Below, in pieces: positions 1-8,088 of a stretch of 64,000 nucleotides of DNA (position 1 is the stretch's first letter; each line of letters starts with the position of its first letter). This stretch comes from Raoultibacter massiliensis (GTDB lineage: Bacteria; Actinomycetota; Coriobacteriia; Coriobacteriales; Eggerthellaceae). Below the pieces are notes generated by a model, which worked only from the letters and a program-made list of their open reading frames with translations, made no database searches and was not told the origin of the DNA. The DNA lies in assembly GCF_900199545.1 (NCBI RefSeq), contig NZ_LT962670.1:852379-916378 (forward strand). The letters run 5' to 3'. The position numbers and the translations under genes were made by a program.

Positions 1-897
1 GACTTGGAGATATCGCTTCTACTGGGCAAGCGATTGAATCCCGAGGCGTGGCCTTGGGAGACCGCCGAAGACTTCTACGAAGAGCATTGCTACAACAGCT
101 TGGGCAAGCATTTCGACGAGCTCAAAGAAGAAGTGTGCTACCAGATTCCCTACGAGTACAAAAAATACGAGCGTGGGCTCATGCGCCCCGACGGCTATCC
201 CGGGTGGAACAGCTCGACGGCGATGGTGGAGTTCCGATCGACCTACATCGAAGATTACGGCGAGGATCCGCTGCCGTATTTCAAGGAGTGCCCGTACGCA
301 CCGGTCGAGGATGCGCCGTTGCATGACGACCGTTACCCGCTTTCCCTTACGACGGGCATGCGAAAGTACACCTCGTTTCATTCGGAACACCGCCAAATCG
401 AATCGCTTCGAGAGATCGACCCCTTGCCGTGGGCGACCATCAATCCGGCAGATGCCGAAAAATATGGCATCGTCGATGGGGAGTGGATAACTATCGAAAA
501 CATGTTCGGAAAGTGCAATATGAAAGTGGAGGTCAGGAACAACGTCAAGGAAGGCGTGGTTGTGGCGTCGCACGCATGGTGGTTCCCCGAGCAGGAGGGA
601 AGCGAACCCCATCTGTACGGCTTATGGGATTCCGATGTAAACAAGCTGATCCCGAACAGGTTGTGCTCGCCGCTGGGCTTCGGCTCCATCCACGACAACA
701 TGTGTTGCACGATTTACCCGTGCAAGGGGCAAAGCGACGGTATCGAAGTTCCCTCGCCGCAGCTCGAAAAGCCGTTGATGCCGAAACACCTGGAGCTTGT
801 ACGGGATGCTACGAATATGGGAGACCCCGAAAAGATCGTTGTCAATGCCAAATACTACGCACAGCCTGCGACGGCAGAGAGCCAAGAGGTGAAGTAA
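1..897 (+). CDS. Molybdopterin-dependent oxidoreductase, C-terminal part (5' end outside window)
   Basis: The frame is already open at base 1, so only the last 298 residues are seen. They match the C-terminal third of the complete molybdoenzyme at 8089-10341, sharing blocks such as WPWET, DPLPYF, FHSEHRQ and HAWW, and cover the end of the catalytic region plus the C-terminal molydop-binding barrel. The stop is followed after 2 bases by a 114-aa [4Fe-4S] protein, the usual electron-transfer partner. By analogy with Gordonibacter/Eggerthella Moco enzymes it may be a reductive dehydroxylase acting on a catechol-like compound in the cytosol. The substrate, the presence of a Tat signal and the metal ligand cannot be judged from this fragment. 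Confidence 0.93.
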   Translation, partial: DLEISLLLGKRLNPEAWPWETAEDFYEEHCYNSLGKHFDELKEEVCYQIPYEYKKYERGLMRPDGYPGWNSSTAMVEFRSTYIEDYGEDPLPYFKECPYAPVEDAPLHDDRYPLSLTTGMRKYTSFHSEHRQIESLREIDPLPWATINPADAEKYGIVDGEWITIENMFGKCNMKVEVRNNVKEGVVVASHAWWFPEQEGSEPHLYGLWDSDVNKLIPNRLCSPLGFGSIHDNMCCTIYPCKGQSDGIEVPSPQLEKPLMPKHLELVRDATNMGDPEKIVVNAKYYAQPATAESQEVK

Positions 898-899
898 CC

Positions 900-1244
900 A
901 TGTCGAAGAACGCGCTTCTTTTCAATTACGAGTATTGCACGGGCTGCCATAGCTGCGAGATCGCATGCCGCAACCATCTGGGGATCGGCCTCGGTAAATG
1001 GGGAATCAAGGTGTGCGAGGTACAGCCGTTCAGAACCGATGACGGTGGACGTAACAACATGGAATGGATATACCAGCCCGTTCCCACCAGGCTGTGCGAT
1101 ACGTGCGAGGACTTGGTTGCGAATGGAGAAAAACCCGCGTGCGCCCATCACTGCCTTTCATTTTGCATCGAATACGGAACGCCGGAGGAAATGTATGCGC
1201 GCGCTTCTGAATTGGGGTCGCGAGTGAGCGTATTCCTTCCGTAG
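900..1244 (+). CDS. Small 4Fe-4S electron-transfer subunit of the upstream molybdoenzyme
   Basis: A 114-residue ferredoxin-like protein beginning 2 bp after the molybdoenzyme stop, so the two are translationally coupled; the GAGGTGAAG overlapping the upstream stop acts as ribosome binding site. The N-terminal block YCTGCHSCEIAC is a classic CxxCxxCxxxC cluster motif, and a second cysteine set (LCDTCEDL... ACAHHC... FC) follows. That gives fewer cysteines than four-cluster NrfC/DmsB proteins, so one or two clusters are likely. It is clearly paralogous to the 114-aa protein at 10345-10689 (shared CTGCH, KWGIK/QWGIK, CIEYG). The likely role is shuttling electrons to the molybdenum site. The end of the protein is 103 bp from the next gene. 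Confidence 0.93.
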   Translation: MSKNALLFNYEYCTGCHSCEIACRNHLGIGLGKWGIKVCEVQPFRTDDGGRNNMEWIYQPVPTRLCDTCEDLVANGEKPACAHHCLSFCIEYGTPEEMYARASELGSRVSVFLP

Positions 1245-1346
1245 TTCGACAAGTCAACATGCCGGCCTTACGGTATCGGCCATTCGTTTCAAGGTGCGGC
1301 TTCGGTGCGTTCTGCTCGAGCCGCACCATTTGCTGGAGGTGAAGCC

Positions 1347-1631
1347 ATGTGCTATTCGTGCAGTCCTGGATGCGATAATTGCTATGCGAAGTTTCTCGAA
1401 TGCCCAGATTGCGGCCATATCGAGATGCTCGGACGTGACGAGTGCTCGCGGTGCGGCCGCGCGATCACGCAGGAAATGCGGGAGTCCGCAGAGACCGAGT
1501 GGCGGGCGGGTCGAAGGCTCTCGCGGGGCGGGAAGGGGAGAAACCTTGTGGTCGAACGCATGATCGCTGAAGGGACCTTGCCGGCAGCGTCCGCCTCAGC
1601 TGCGCTTTCTGGCGAATCGGGGGCACTCTAG
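1347..1631 (+). CDS. Small cysteine-rich MCYxC zinc-ribbon-like protein
   Basis: A 94-aa protein with a good GGAGGT ribosome binding site 6 bp before the ATG. The N-terminal half carries CxxC-type pairs (MCYSCSPGCDNC, CPDC, CSRC), as expected for one or two zinc ribbons or rubredoxin-like metal sites; the C-terminal half is low-complexity and charged. A second protein with the same opening (MCYPCKGCGKC) lies after the second molybdoenzyme module at 12091, so the family travels with these modules. The function is not known to me; metal handling, cofactor maturation or regulation of the module are all possible. Its TAG overlaps the convergent LysR stop inside the palindrome CTAG. Confidence 0.75.
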   Translation: MCYSCSPGCDNCYAKFLECPDCGHIEMLGRDECSRCGRAITQEMRESAETEWRAGRRLSRGGKGRNLVVERMIAEGTLPAASASAALSGESGAL

Positions 1632-2548
1632 CTTACTTCGGCAGTTTTGACGAGAGGCTCGAGGAAGCTGTAGTACGCGCCGCGCATATTGATCAACGCA
1701 ACACCGCGGCACGGGATGGAGTCGTCGGCTATGGGTACGGCCCGCATATCGTTTCGGGACGTGAAGACTTCCTTGGTCGTATACGATTGGGGTAGAAGAA
1801 ACACGCTGTTCTTATGGCCGCTGTAGTAATACTGCGCTGCGGAGCGTGCGGGCGATACGAATATCTTGGGCGAGTATCCCAAGATGGCGGGCAGTTCGGA
1901 GATGAGGGTGTTCATGGGGCTGGATGCGTCGCTCGATTGCATGATGGAAAGCTCTTTGAACCTCATGGGATCTAGCTTGTCGACCCCTTCGAGTACAAAG
2001 CGCTTGCCCCATACCGCAAGAGGCTCGATGGATATCTGCACAGCCAGGATATGCTGCTGTGCATACTGCTCCACTATGTTTTCGATATCATCGCAATGGT
2101 ATTCGAGCAGCAGGTGCATCTCATCGCTCATGAGCAGGGCGGGGCGGTCTCTAAATTTCTCATGCACGAAATCGATGCTGACGGTTTTCGATGCGCGACG
2201 GATGTTGTTGACCAGTTCGTAAAACGCAGCGCAGGCGCGGTCTGAAAACGGCGGGTCTTGCAGCGTGAGCTTTGCGAATTCGTTTTTTTGAATCAGCTGG
2301 CATTCTTCGACCAGTTGATCGTAGTCGCAAAGCACCGACTGGATGCCGCTGAGAAAGTGGGAGCCCTCGTCGGTCAGATAAATCCGATTGCCTTTTTTGC
2401 ATGTAAGGTTGAACCCCAGATCGCCTTCGAGCTGTTTGAGGTGCTTACTCAGATTCGATTGGCTGGTGAACAGTACGTCTGCTGCTTTGGAAATGTTGAG
2501 GTACTTTGCGAATGTCACGAATTCGCGCAGCTGTGGCAAATTAACCAT
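1628..2548 (-). CDS. LysR-family transcriptional regulator
   Basis: A 306-aa protein. Residues 1-60 form the LysR winged helix-turn-helix (LPQLREFVTFAKYLNISKAA, then SQSNLSKHLKQLE). The rest should be the effector-binding periplasmic-protein-like fold, although it is diverged. The ATG at 2548 is chosen over upstream in-frame codons because AGGGGG lies just before it and the HTH starts at residue 4. It converges on the first molybdoenzyme module with overlapping stop codons. In Eggerthellaceae such LysR proteins often control a neighbouring reductase in response to its substrate, so the module at 1-1631 is the natural target; this is inference. Confidence 0.88.
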   Translation of the reverse strand: MVNLPQLREFVTFAKYLNISKAADVLFTSQSNLSKHLKQLEGDLGFNLTCKKGNRIYLTDEGSHFLSGIQSVLCDYDQLVEECQLIQKNEFAKLTLQDPPFSDRACAAFYELVNNIRRASKTVSIDFVHEKFRDRPALLMSDEMHLLLEYHCDDIENIVEQYAQQHILAVQISIEPLAVWGKRFVLEGVDKLDPMRFKELSIMQSSDASSPMNTLISELPAILGYSPKIFVSPARSAAQYYYSGHKNSVFLLPQSYTTKEVFTSRNDMRAVPIADDSIPCRGVALINMRGAYYSFLEPLVKTAEVS

Positions 2549-2647
2549 GGAAATCCCCCTAGATGGCACCCGTTGCACAGCAATGGTAGCACACGGAAGC
2601 CATTCGTTGGGAGGTGTTGGGACGGTTTCGCATAGCTTGTCTCGATT

Positions 2648-2682
2648 GGATGGGGCGCGGTCGTATCGGCTGCGCCCCATCC
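2648..2682. terminator. Perfect 11-bp inverted repeat, possible terminator of the ABC operon
   Basis: GGATGGGGCGC (2648-2658) and GCGCCCCATCC (2672-2682) form an 11-bp GC-rich stem with a 13-nt loop. It lies 34 bp beyond the end of the minus-strand ABC permease gene and about 100 bp upstream of the LysR start. No clear U-run follows on the minus strand, so a rho-independent terminator is plausible but not proven; it could also be a protein-binding site. Confidence 0.4.
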
Positions 2683-2715
2683 GCGGACTGCTCTTGGTTT
2701 TCGTGAGCCTTTGCG

Positions 2716-3423
2716 CTAAAACTCCCGCTTCTCGTACAGCTTCACCGAAAGCATGCCCGACAGGACGTAGATGATTGCGCCTGCGGCAACGACGATCCCC
2801 GCAACGGCGAGCGTCCCCTGCAGCGATTCAAGCATAGCGACGAGGGAATTCAGTGCAGGCAGGAAAACGCCGTAATCGACGCCGGGAATGCTTCCGCTCG
2901 TGAATACGAGCATGACGATGACGAGGAAGAACACCGGTACGTAGCGAATCGCCTTCGTCATTCCGAAACGGGCGATGAGCGGCAGCGTGATCGAGAGCAT
3001 GATGAAGATGATTCCGACGGGTGCGGCGGCGGAGAGAATCAGCCCCTGGGCGTCGAAATCGGCGATGAGCGCGTCGGCGATGTTCGGAACGAAGTGCGCG
3101 ACGGCGTACACGATGCCGGTCGCGACGAGTCCGAGTACTATTCCCGCCACCATGACTATCGCCAGGCTGGCATAGCGCCCGGCGATGATGTTTTTCCGCG
3201 AGAGCGGCAGCACGAGACGGAACTGCTCCCAGTTGTTGCGCTCGTCGTATGCGAGAAGGGTGAATGCGAGGGAGAACGGCATCATCACGCCGAGGAAGGG
3301 CGCGATCATGTAGATGTTTTCTATGAACAGCGAGATGGCTACAACAACCACCATGTAGAGCAGCGCCTGGGATTTGAAATACTTCCTGATGGTTAGCAGG
3401 TCGGAGAGGATCATCGCTTTCAT
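2716..3423 (-). CDS. ABC-2 type transporter permease
   Basis: A 235-aa integral membrane protein with about six hydrophobic segments and the N-terminal cytoplasmic region typical of ABC2_membrane_5 permeases. The soluble loop YDERNNWEQFRLVLPLSR is characteristic of the family. The ATG overlaps the TGA of the ATPase gene (ATGA), so the two are translationally coupled and form the membrane part of an exporter or a membrane-stress ABC system. The order GntR-ATPase-permease resembles Bacillus ytr-type operons. The substrate is unknown. Confidence 0.88.
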   Translation of the reverse strand: MKAMILSDLLTIRKYFKSQALLYMVVVVAISLFIENIYMIAPFLGVMMPFSLAFTLLAYDERNNWEQFRLVLPLSRKNIIAGRYASLAIVMVAGIVLGLVATGIVYAVAHFVPNIADALIADFDAQGLILSAAAPVGIIFIMLSITLPLIARFGMTKAIRYVPVFFLVIVMLVFTSGSIPGVDYGVFLPALNSLVAMLESLQGTLAVAGIVVAAGAIIYVLSGMLSVKLYEKREF

Positions 3424-4310
3424 CGGGCATCTCCTTTCAGCATCAAACCCATGTAGGTATCGATGTCCGCCTTGTCCAGCGCGATGGTTTTGAAGTTTTC
3501 GGCAAAGGCGAAGCGGTCGGGAACGAGGACGGCTGTGCCGTAGGTGTGCTTGAGGTAGCGCATTTCGCCCGGCTCGAAGAAGCCGCTTTCCGCAAGCGCA
3601 TCGAACTCGGCTTGGCGGCAGTGCGCAACGCCGGCGATATCGGTGATCTCATCCTTCTCGACGGCGAAGACGATGCGCCCCTTGTCGATGCACACGATGT
3701 AGTCGGCGATCTTTTCGAGGTCCGAGGTGATATGGCTCGACATGAGGATGCCGTGTTTGTCGTTGCGCATGAACTCGCGAAGCACGTCAAGCGTCTCGTC
3801 GCGGGCGATCGGGTCGAGGCCCGCCGTTGCTTCGTCGAGAATGAGCAGCTCGGAGTTGTGCGCAAGCGCGCAGGCAAGGGAGAGCTTCATGCCCATTCCC
3901 CGCGAAAGCTCCTTCACGGTCTTGTTGCGGGGTAGCCCGAAAGCGGCAAGAAGATCGTCGAACCGTGCGCTGTCCCAGGAGCTGTAGCAGTATCCCATGA
4001 GGCTGCCGACGCTGGCAACGCTCATTTCCTCTGGAAACGAGCACGTGTCGAATACGACGCCGATCCGTTGCTTCATCGCGGTGGTCTGCTTCGATCCGGC
4101 GCGCCCGGCGATATGCTGGCCGAACATCTCGATCTCGCCTGCATCGGTGCCGATGAGGCCGAGCGCCGCCTTGATGGTAGTGGTTTTCCCGGCGCCGTTT
4201 GATCCGATGAATCCGACGACGCTTCCGGCGGGGACGGTCAAGTTGATGTCCTGCAAGTCGAAGCCGTCGTAGTGCTTCGACAGGTTCCGTATGTCAAGCA
4301 AGTTGTTCAT
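3420..4310 (-). CDS. ABC transporter ATP-binding protein
   Basis: A 296-aa ABC ATPase. Walker A is GSNGAGKT at residues 36-43, the signature region is ELSRGMGMKLSLA, and Walker B ends LLILDEATAGLD, followed by the switch histidine in MSSHITSDLEK. The extended C-terminal part is as in YtrB/EcsA-like exporters. It overlaps the GntR gene by 17 bp upstream and the permease by 4 bp downstream. The ATPase energises the permease encoded at 2716; regulation is through the GntR protein at 4294. Confidence 0.93.
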   Translation of the reverse strand: MNNLLDIRNLSKHYDGFDLQDINLTVPAGSVVGFIGSNGAGKTTTIKAALGLIGTDAGEIEMFGQHIAGRAGSKQTTAMKQRIGVVFDTCSFPEEMSVASVGSLMGYCYSSWDSARFDDLLAAFGLPRNKTVKELSRGMGMKLSLACALAHNSELLILDEATAGLDPIARDETLDVLREFMRNDKHGILMSSHITSDLEKIADYIVCIDKGRIVFAVEKDEITDIAGVAHCRQAEFDALAESGFFEPGEMRYLKHTYGTAVLVPDRFAFAENFKTIALDKADIDTYMGLMLKGDAR

Positions 4311-4686
4311 GGTCGTTGCTTTCTATCAAGAGGGTGAGCATGTCGATGAGATCGGTGGCCTCGATGTCGGCGCTGCGCGCCTCGTCGATCGCCTGGGAGA
4401 GAAGCTCTTCAACCCGACGGAGCCTCTCCTCACGCAGAAGCTCGAGGTTGCCGCCGGCGACGAAGCTGCCCTTTCCCTGCACGGTCTCTATGAAGCCCTG
4501 GGCTTCGAGATCGGCGTATGCGCGCTTGGTGGTGATTACGCTGATGCGCAGATCGCTTGCAAGCGCGCGGATGGAGGGGAGCTGTTGGCCTTCGGCGAGC
4601 ACGCCGCTTAAGATGAGATCCTTCATCTGCGAAGTGATCTGCTCGTAGATGGGTTTGCCGCTCGAATTGGTGATGATGATGTCCAA
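4294..4686 (-). CDS. GntR-family regulator, YtrA subfamily
   Basis: A 130-aa protein consisting of a winged HTH (PIYEQITSQMKDLILSG, LPSIRALASDL, TTKRAYADLE, GKGSFV) and a short C-terminal helical dimerisation tail, the YtrA architecture. The likely start is TTG at 4686, preceded by GAGGAG with a 6-nt gap; an ATG 11 codons upstream (4719) lacks such a site. It heads the ABC operon and overlaps the ATPase gene. Members of this subfamily usually repress their own operon, and a dyad that could be the operator lies about 120 bp upstream (4804-4822). Confidence 0.88.
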   Translation of the reverse strand: MDIIITNSSGKPIYEQITSQMKDLILSGVLAEGQQLPSIRALASDLRISVITTKRAYADLEAQGFIETVQGKGSFVAGGNLELLREERLRRVEELLSQAIDEARSADIEATDLIDMLTLLIESNDHEQLA

Positions 4687-4803
4687 CGTATGCTCCTCGG
4701 GTTTCGTCACATGAGGCATTCGGCGTCCCGCATGCCTCGGTGGCCGGTTGCGGCGTCCCGCGCCCGACCCGGCGGGCCAAGCACGTTCCTTGGACCCACC
4801 AAC

Positions 4804-4822
4804 GGGTATAGTGTATATACCC
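4804..4822 (-). promoter_or_regulatory. Dyad GGGTATA-N5-TATACCC, candidate GntR operator
   Basis: A perfect 7-bp inverted repeat with a 5-bp centre, AT-rich and next to TATA-like sequence, sits upstream of the GntR-ABC operon. YtrA-type regulators bind similar dyads in their own promoters. Assignment is by position and symmetry only. Confidence 0.5.
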
Positions 4823-4943
4823 GATATGCACAGCATACCCACATTATGCACAGCCGTCAAGGGGTTTCCGAAAGAACGGGAGCCGCGCAGTGCCTAAGGC
4901 TTTGGAGCCTCGCGGTTTCTCCCGCAATCGACGAAGCGATTTC

Positions 4944-4972
4944 TTGACAAACGCGGTTGATTTGTTTCTAAT
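4944..4972 (+). promoter_or_regulatory. Sigma-70-type promoter of the LuxR gene at 5105
   Basis: TTGACA (4944-4949) and TCTAAT (4967-4972) are separated by exactly 17 bp, predicting a start near 4979 and a leader of about 125 nt. The 418-bp gap 4687-5104 holds this promoter and the GntR operator; I see no small gene or clear RNA structure in the leader. Confidence 0.6.
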
Positions 4973-5104
4973 GGGCGTACTCGATTCCAGAGCGCGCCTG
5001 CAGTCGATGCGCGCGGTTCCAGAGCGACACGGGGTTGGCGGCAAGGTTCGGGGTGGCCGTCTCTCGAGCGAATCAAGTGCCTGAAATAACAATAAGGGGG
5101 AGCT

Positions 5105-6574
5105 ATGGCCGTTGTCGCAAGCGACGATCAGCAGCAGATGCTGCTCAGCAGGAGCGGGGTTACGCTCATCGCAGGCGTCCTTTCGCTCGCTGCCTACTGG
5201 GGGTGGATCTTTTCAACCTACTCGTCGACCGTCATCAATCCGTTCGGCTCGGCGGGGATAACCGAATACCTCGCACTGTGCGTCATTGCGGCGGGCTCGT
5301 CGGCTTTGTGCATGCTCGTTACAGCGTTGGCGCCCGACAGGATGGAGGCGTTTTTCCGTGGAACGGGCGGCACGATTCTGCTCGCTGCGCTCTCGCCGAT
5401 CGGATGCCTCCCTGCGTTTCTCAATCGCATCGGCATGGACGTCTCCTTCGCGCAGACGCTGCTGCCGTGGGCCGTATCGACGTTCGTGTCGTCTCTGATA
5501 TTCCTCAAGACCGGTGCGTTTTTCGTTTGGCTCAAAAGAGCGAAGCTGTCTCGCTGCATCGCGCTGAGTTTTTTGCTGGCTGCGATGTTCTACGTGTTCT
5601 CGTTGCTTCTCGCCCCGGTGGTGGGAGTGCTCATGGTTATGGCTCTCCCCGTGGTCTCCTGCATTTGCACGCTCGTTGCCGACCGCTACATGGCAAGCGC
5701 CAAACCGCCCATCGACAAGGGCGGCCATGCTGCGGTTGACAGGAGAAAGGAGTCGCTCGGGTCCCGTATTGCAGAACTCAAGCATTTCGCTCCGCTGACG
5801 CTCATCTACACCATTTCGTTCGGGATCGTGTCGCATGTGGTGCTGTACCTGGCATCCGCCCACGACCTGATCATCGTCATCGCCGTATCCATTCTTGTCT
5901 CCTCCGTGGTTGCCGTGATCGGATCGTTCGTGTTCCGCGCGAACTTCGAGGCGGAGCGCATCCGGCGTTTGCTGCTGCCCCTTATCGCTGTAGCACTGCT
6001 TCCGTTTCCCTACCTTTCGCCCGTCATGCAGATCGTGTTCTTGTCGGTGGCGGTGTTCGGCTTCACCTGTTTCGACGCCATCGGCTGGGGAGACCTTGCC
6101 GATGAGGTGCGCGATCGGGGCCTGAAGCTTTTCGGATACCTCAGCGCTGCATCGGCCGTAAACTTCACAGGCATCTTCGTGGGATGGGGAATCGGCTACC
6201 TTCTATTCGCCTTCCTTGGCGAAGGCGAATACGCCACGGGATTCGGCATCGTTTCGATCGTGCTCGTGATCCTGCTTATCCTGAATCTGGTTATGGACGG
6301 CATGGGGGAGAGCGAAGGCGGCGGCGTTGCCAACACCACCGAGTTTCGCGACACGTGGAAGGAGCGTTGCCTCAGCGTGGCCCAAAGCTACAAATTGACC
6401 AAGCAAGAAGAGCGCATCTTCATCATGCTGGCGCGAGGGAGGAACTACAAGCACATATCGGATGAGCTCTACATTTCGGTTCATACCGTCAAGACGCACG
6501 TGTACCACATCTACAAGAAGCTCGACATCCATTCGCAGCAAGAGCTTATCAACATGGTGGAAGCTGAACTGTGA
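5105..6574 (+). CDS. Membrane-bound LuxR-family regulator
   Basis: A 489-aa protein. Residues 1 to about 400 contain some 12 hydrophobic segments, like a transporter fold. The last ~65 residues are a LuxR/GerE helix-turn-helix (LTKQEERIFIMLARGRNYK, HISDELYISVHTVKTHVYHIY, KLDIHSQQELI). AAGGGGG precedes the ATG. This architecture is abundant in Eggerthellaceae and is thought to sense substrates at or in the membrane and switch on an adjacent reductase. It reads toward the MFS-molybdoenzyme module starting 128 bp downstream, its probable target. Three more copies occur in this window. Confidence 0.92.
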   Translation: MAVVASDDQQQMLLSRSGVTLIAGVLSLAAYWGWIFSTYSSTVINPFGSAGITEYLALCVIAAGSSALCMLVTALAPDRMEAFFRGTGGTILLAALSPIGCLPAFLNRIGMDVSFAQTLLPWAVSTFVSSLIFLKTGAFFVWLKRAKLSRCIALSFLLAAMFYVFSLLLAPVVGVLMVMALPVVSCICTLVADRYMASAKPPIDKGGHAAVDRRKESLGSRIAELKHFAPLTLIYTISFGIVSHVVLYLASAHDLIIVIAVSILVSSVVAVIGSFVFRANFEAERIRRLLLPLIAVALLPFPYLSPVMQIVFLSVAVFGFTCFDAIGWGDLADEVRDRGLKLFGYLSAASAVNFTGIFVGWGIGYLLFAFLGEGEYATGFGIVSIVLVILLILNLVMDGMGESEGGGVANTTEFRDTWKERCLSVAQSYKLTKQEERIFIMLARGRNYKHISDELYISVHTVKTHVYHIYKKLDIHSQQELINMVEAEL

Positions 6575-6702
6575 AAACGGGTTCTCATACCCGATGTAAT
6601 ACCGCAGTTTGACGGGAAAATGGCGATGGCGGTTCGATGTGCCGCGCGCTCCGCGGGCGCAATACTTGCACTGCATGTATTGTTGCGGAAAGGGGGAGCA
6701 TT

Positions 6703-7926
6703 ATGCGTCGCAAAGCTTGGATTCCCGTGTGGGCAATCATCATCGCCAGCATCCTGATTGCCACACAATACGGGAAGGTTCCACCGTCACAACCGTCTAT
6801 GATCGAGTCATTGGGCCTCTCGTACACCATGCAGGGGCTTTTGATGACCGCGTTCTCCGCATCTGCGCTTGTCATGGCGCTGTTCGGAGGTGTGCTTATC
6901 GATCGGTTCGGCGCACGCAGGGTGGTGAGCGTGGCGCTTACCGTGTCCGTGGTCGGAACGGTGATCGGCATGTTCATGACCAACGACGCCGGATTGCTTG
7001 CATCGCGCGTTTTGGAGGGAGCCGGGTACGGGGTAACCATGACGGCCGGGCCCGTGATCATCGCCGCTTGGTACGAGCCCGCGAAACGGGGGATCGTGTC
7101 GGGCGTATGGGGCGCGAACGTCGGCATAGGCATGCTCATCTCGCTCGGCGTTGCCAATCCGATCCTCTCGTCTGCCGACTGGACCGGCATGTGGGTGTTC
7201 TCGCTTGTCTCCACTGTACTGGCCGCCCTGCTCGTCGTCATATGCGTTCGTATGCCCGATCTGGCCGATCGTCGCGATCTCGATGAGATCGAGGCCGAGC
7301 GGGAGGGCAAGAAGCACGGGTTGCTGTGGGGGTATATGGCGCCCCTCGCCATGATCACGGCGTTCATGTTCTTTCTTGTGGGCGGGGCAACCGATGCCTT
7401 CAACAGCTTCACCATCACGTATCTGAACATCGATCTGGGGCATGCCTACGAAGATGCCAACATGGCATCGATGGTCGCGTCGTTCGGCATGCTGGTGGGC
7501 TCGCTCATCGTCGGCGTCATCTTCGCCCGCGTGCGCGATAAGGGCATGGTGCTCATCGTCAACATCGTGCTGTGCATCATCGTGCAGTTCGCATGGTTCA
7601 ACCTCGATGCGTCCATGCCGGTCATGTTCATCGTGGCGTTTTTCGCCGGATGCGTGCTCGGCGCTGCGCCTACGATTTTCTTCGCCATACCGCCCTTTGT
7701 CGCCCGCTCGTCGACGACGGTGGGCGCGGCGGTTGCGCTTGTGGTGCTCGGCCAGAACCTGGGTACCCTCGCCATACCCACGCTCGTCGGATCGGTGCTC
7801 GACCACGCGAGCTATTCGGCTGCTGCGTGGGTCATGGGCGGGCTGTCCTGCGTGGCGCTTGTTGCGGCGTTCGTGTTCAGATCGCAGTTCCGCAAGCGCG
7901 AGCAAGCGGGCGAACTGAGCGATTAA
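6703..7926 (+). CDS. MFS transporter (first of two flanking the molybdoenzyme)
   Basis: A 407-aa major facilitator with 12 predicted helices. The conserved loop 2-3 signature appears as GGVLIDRFGARR. The start at 6703 is chosen because AAAGGGGG precedes it and because it aligns with the paralogue at 10702: both begin with a short basic stretch then AWIPVWAIIIASI. With the molybdoenzyme 162 bp downstream it most likely imports the organic substrate or exports the product. The two MFS copies are estimated by eye at about two thirds identical, so one may import and the other export, or they may be a recent duplication. Confidence 0.92.
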   Translation: MRRKAWIPVWAIIIASILIATQYGKVPPSQPSMIESLGLSYTMQGLLMTAFSASALVMALFGGVLIDRFGARRVVSVALTVSVVGTVIGMFMTNDAGLLASRVLEGAGYGVTMTAGPVIIAAWYEPAKRGIVSGVWGANVGIGMLISLGVANPILSSADWTGMWVFSLVSTVLAALLVVICVRMPDLADRRDLDEIEAEREGKKHGLLWGYMAPLAMITAFMFFLVGGATDAFNSFTITYLNIDLGHAYEDANMASMVASFGMLVGSLIVGVIFARVRDKGMVLIVNIVLCIIVQFAWFNLDASMPVMFIVAFFAGCVLGAAPTIFFAIPPFVARSSTTVGAAVALVVLGQNLGTLAIPTLVGSVLDHASYSAAAWVMGGLSCVALVAAFVFRSQFRKREQAGELSD

Positions 7927-8088
7927 CAGGCGTTTCGCCAACCTAGTACCGTTGGTCATAGTGCTTGTTCCGTATGCGTTCAGCCTCTTCTTGCATCCCG
8001 AAATACGATAGCTGGCCGATTTCGGATGCGGCGCGCATGCGACAGAATTCCACCCATATGCAAGACCGAAAACTTAGAAGGAGGAGAA

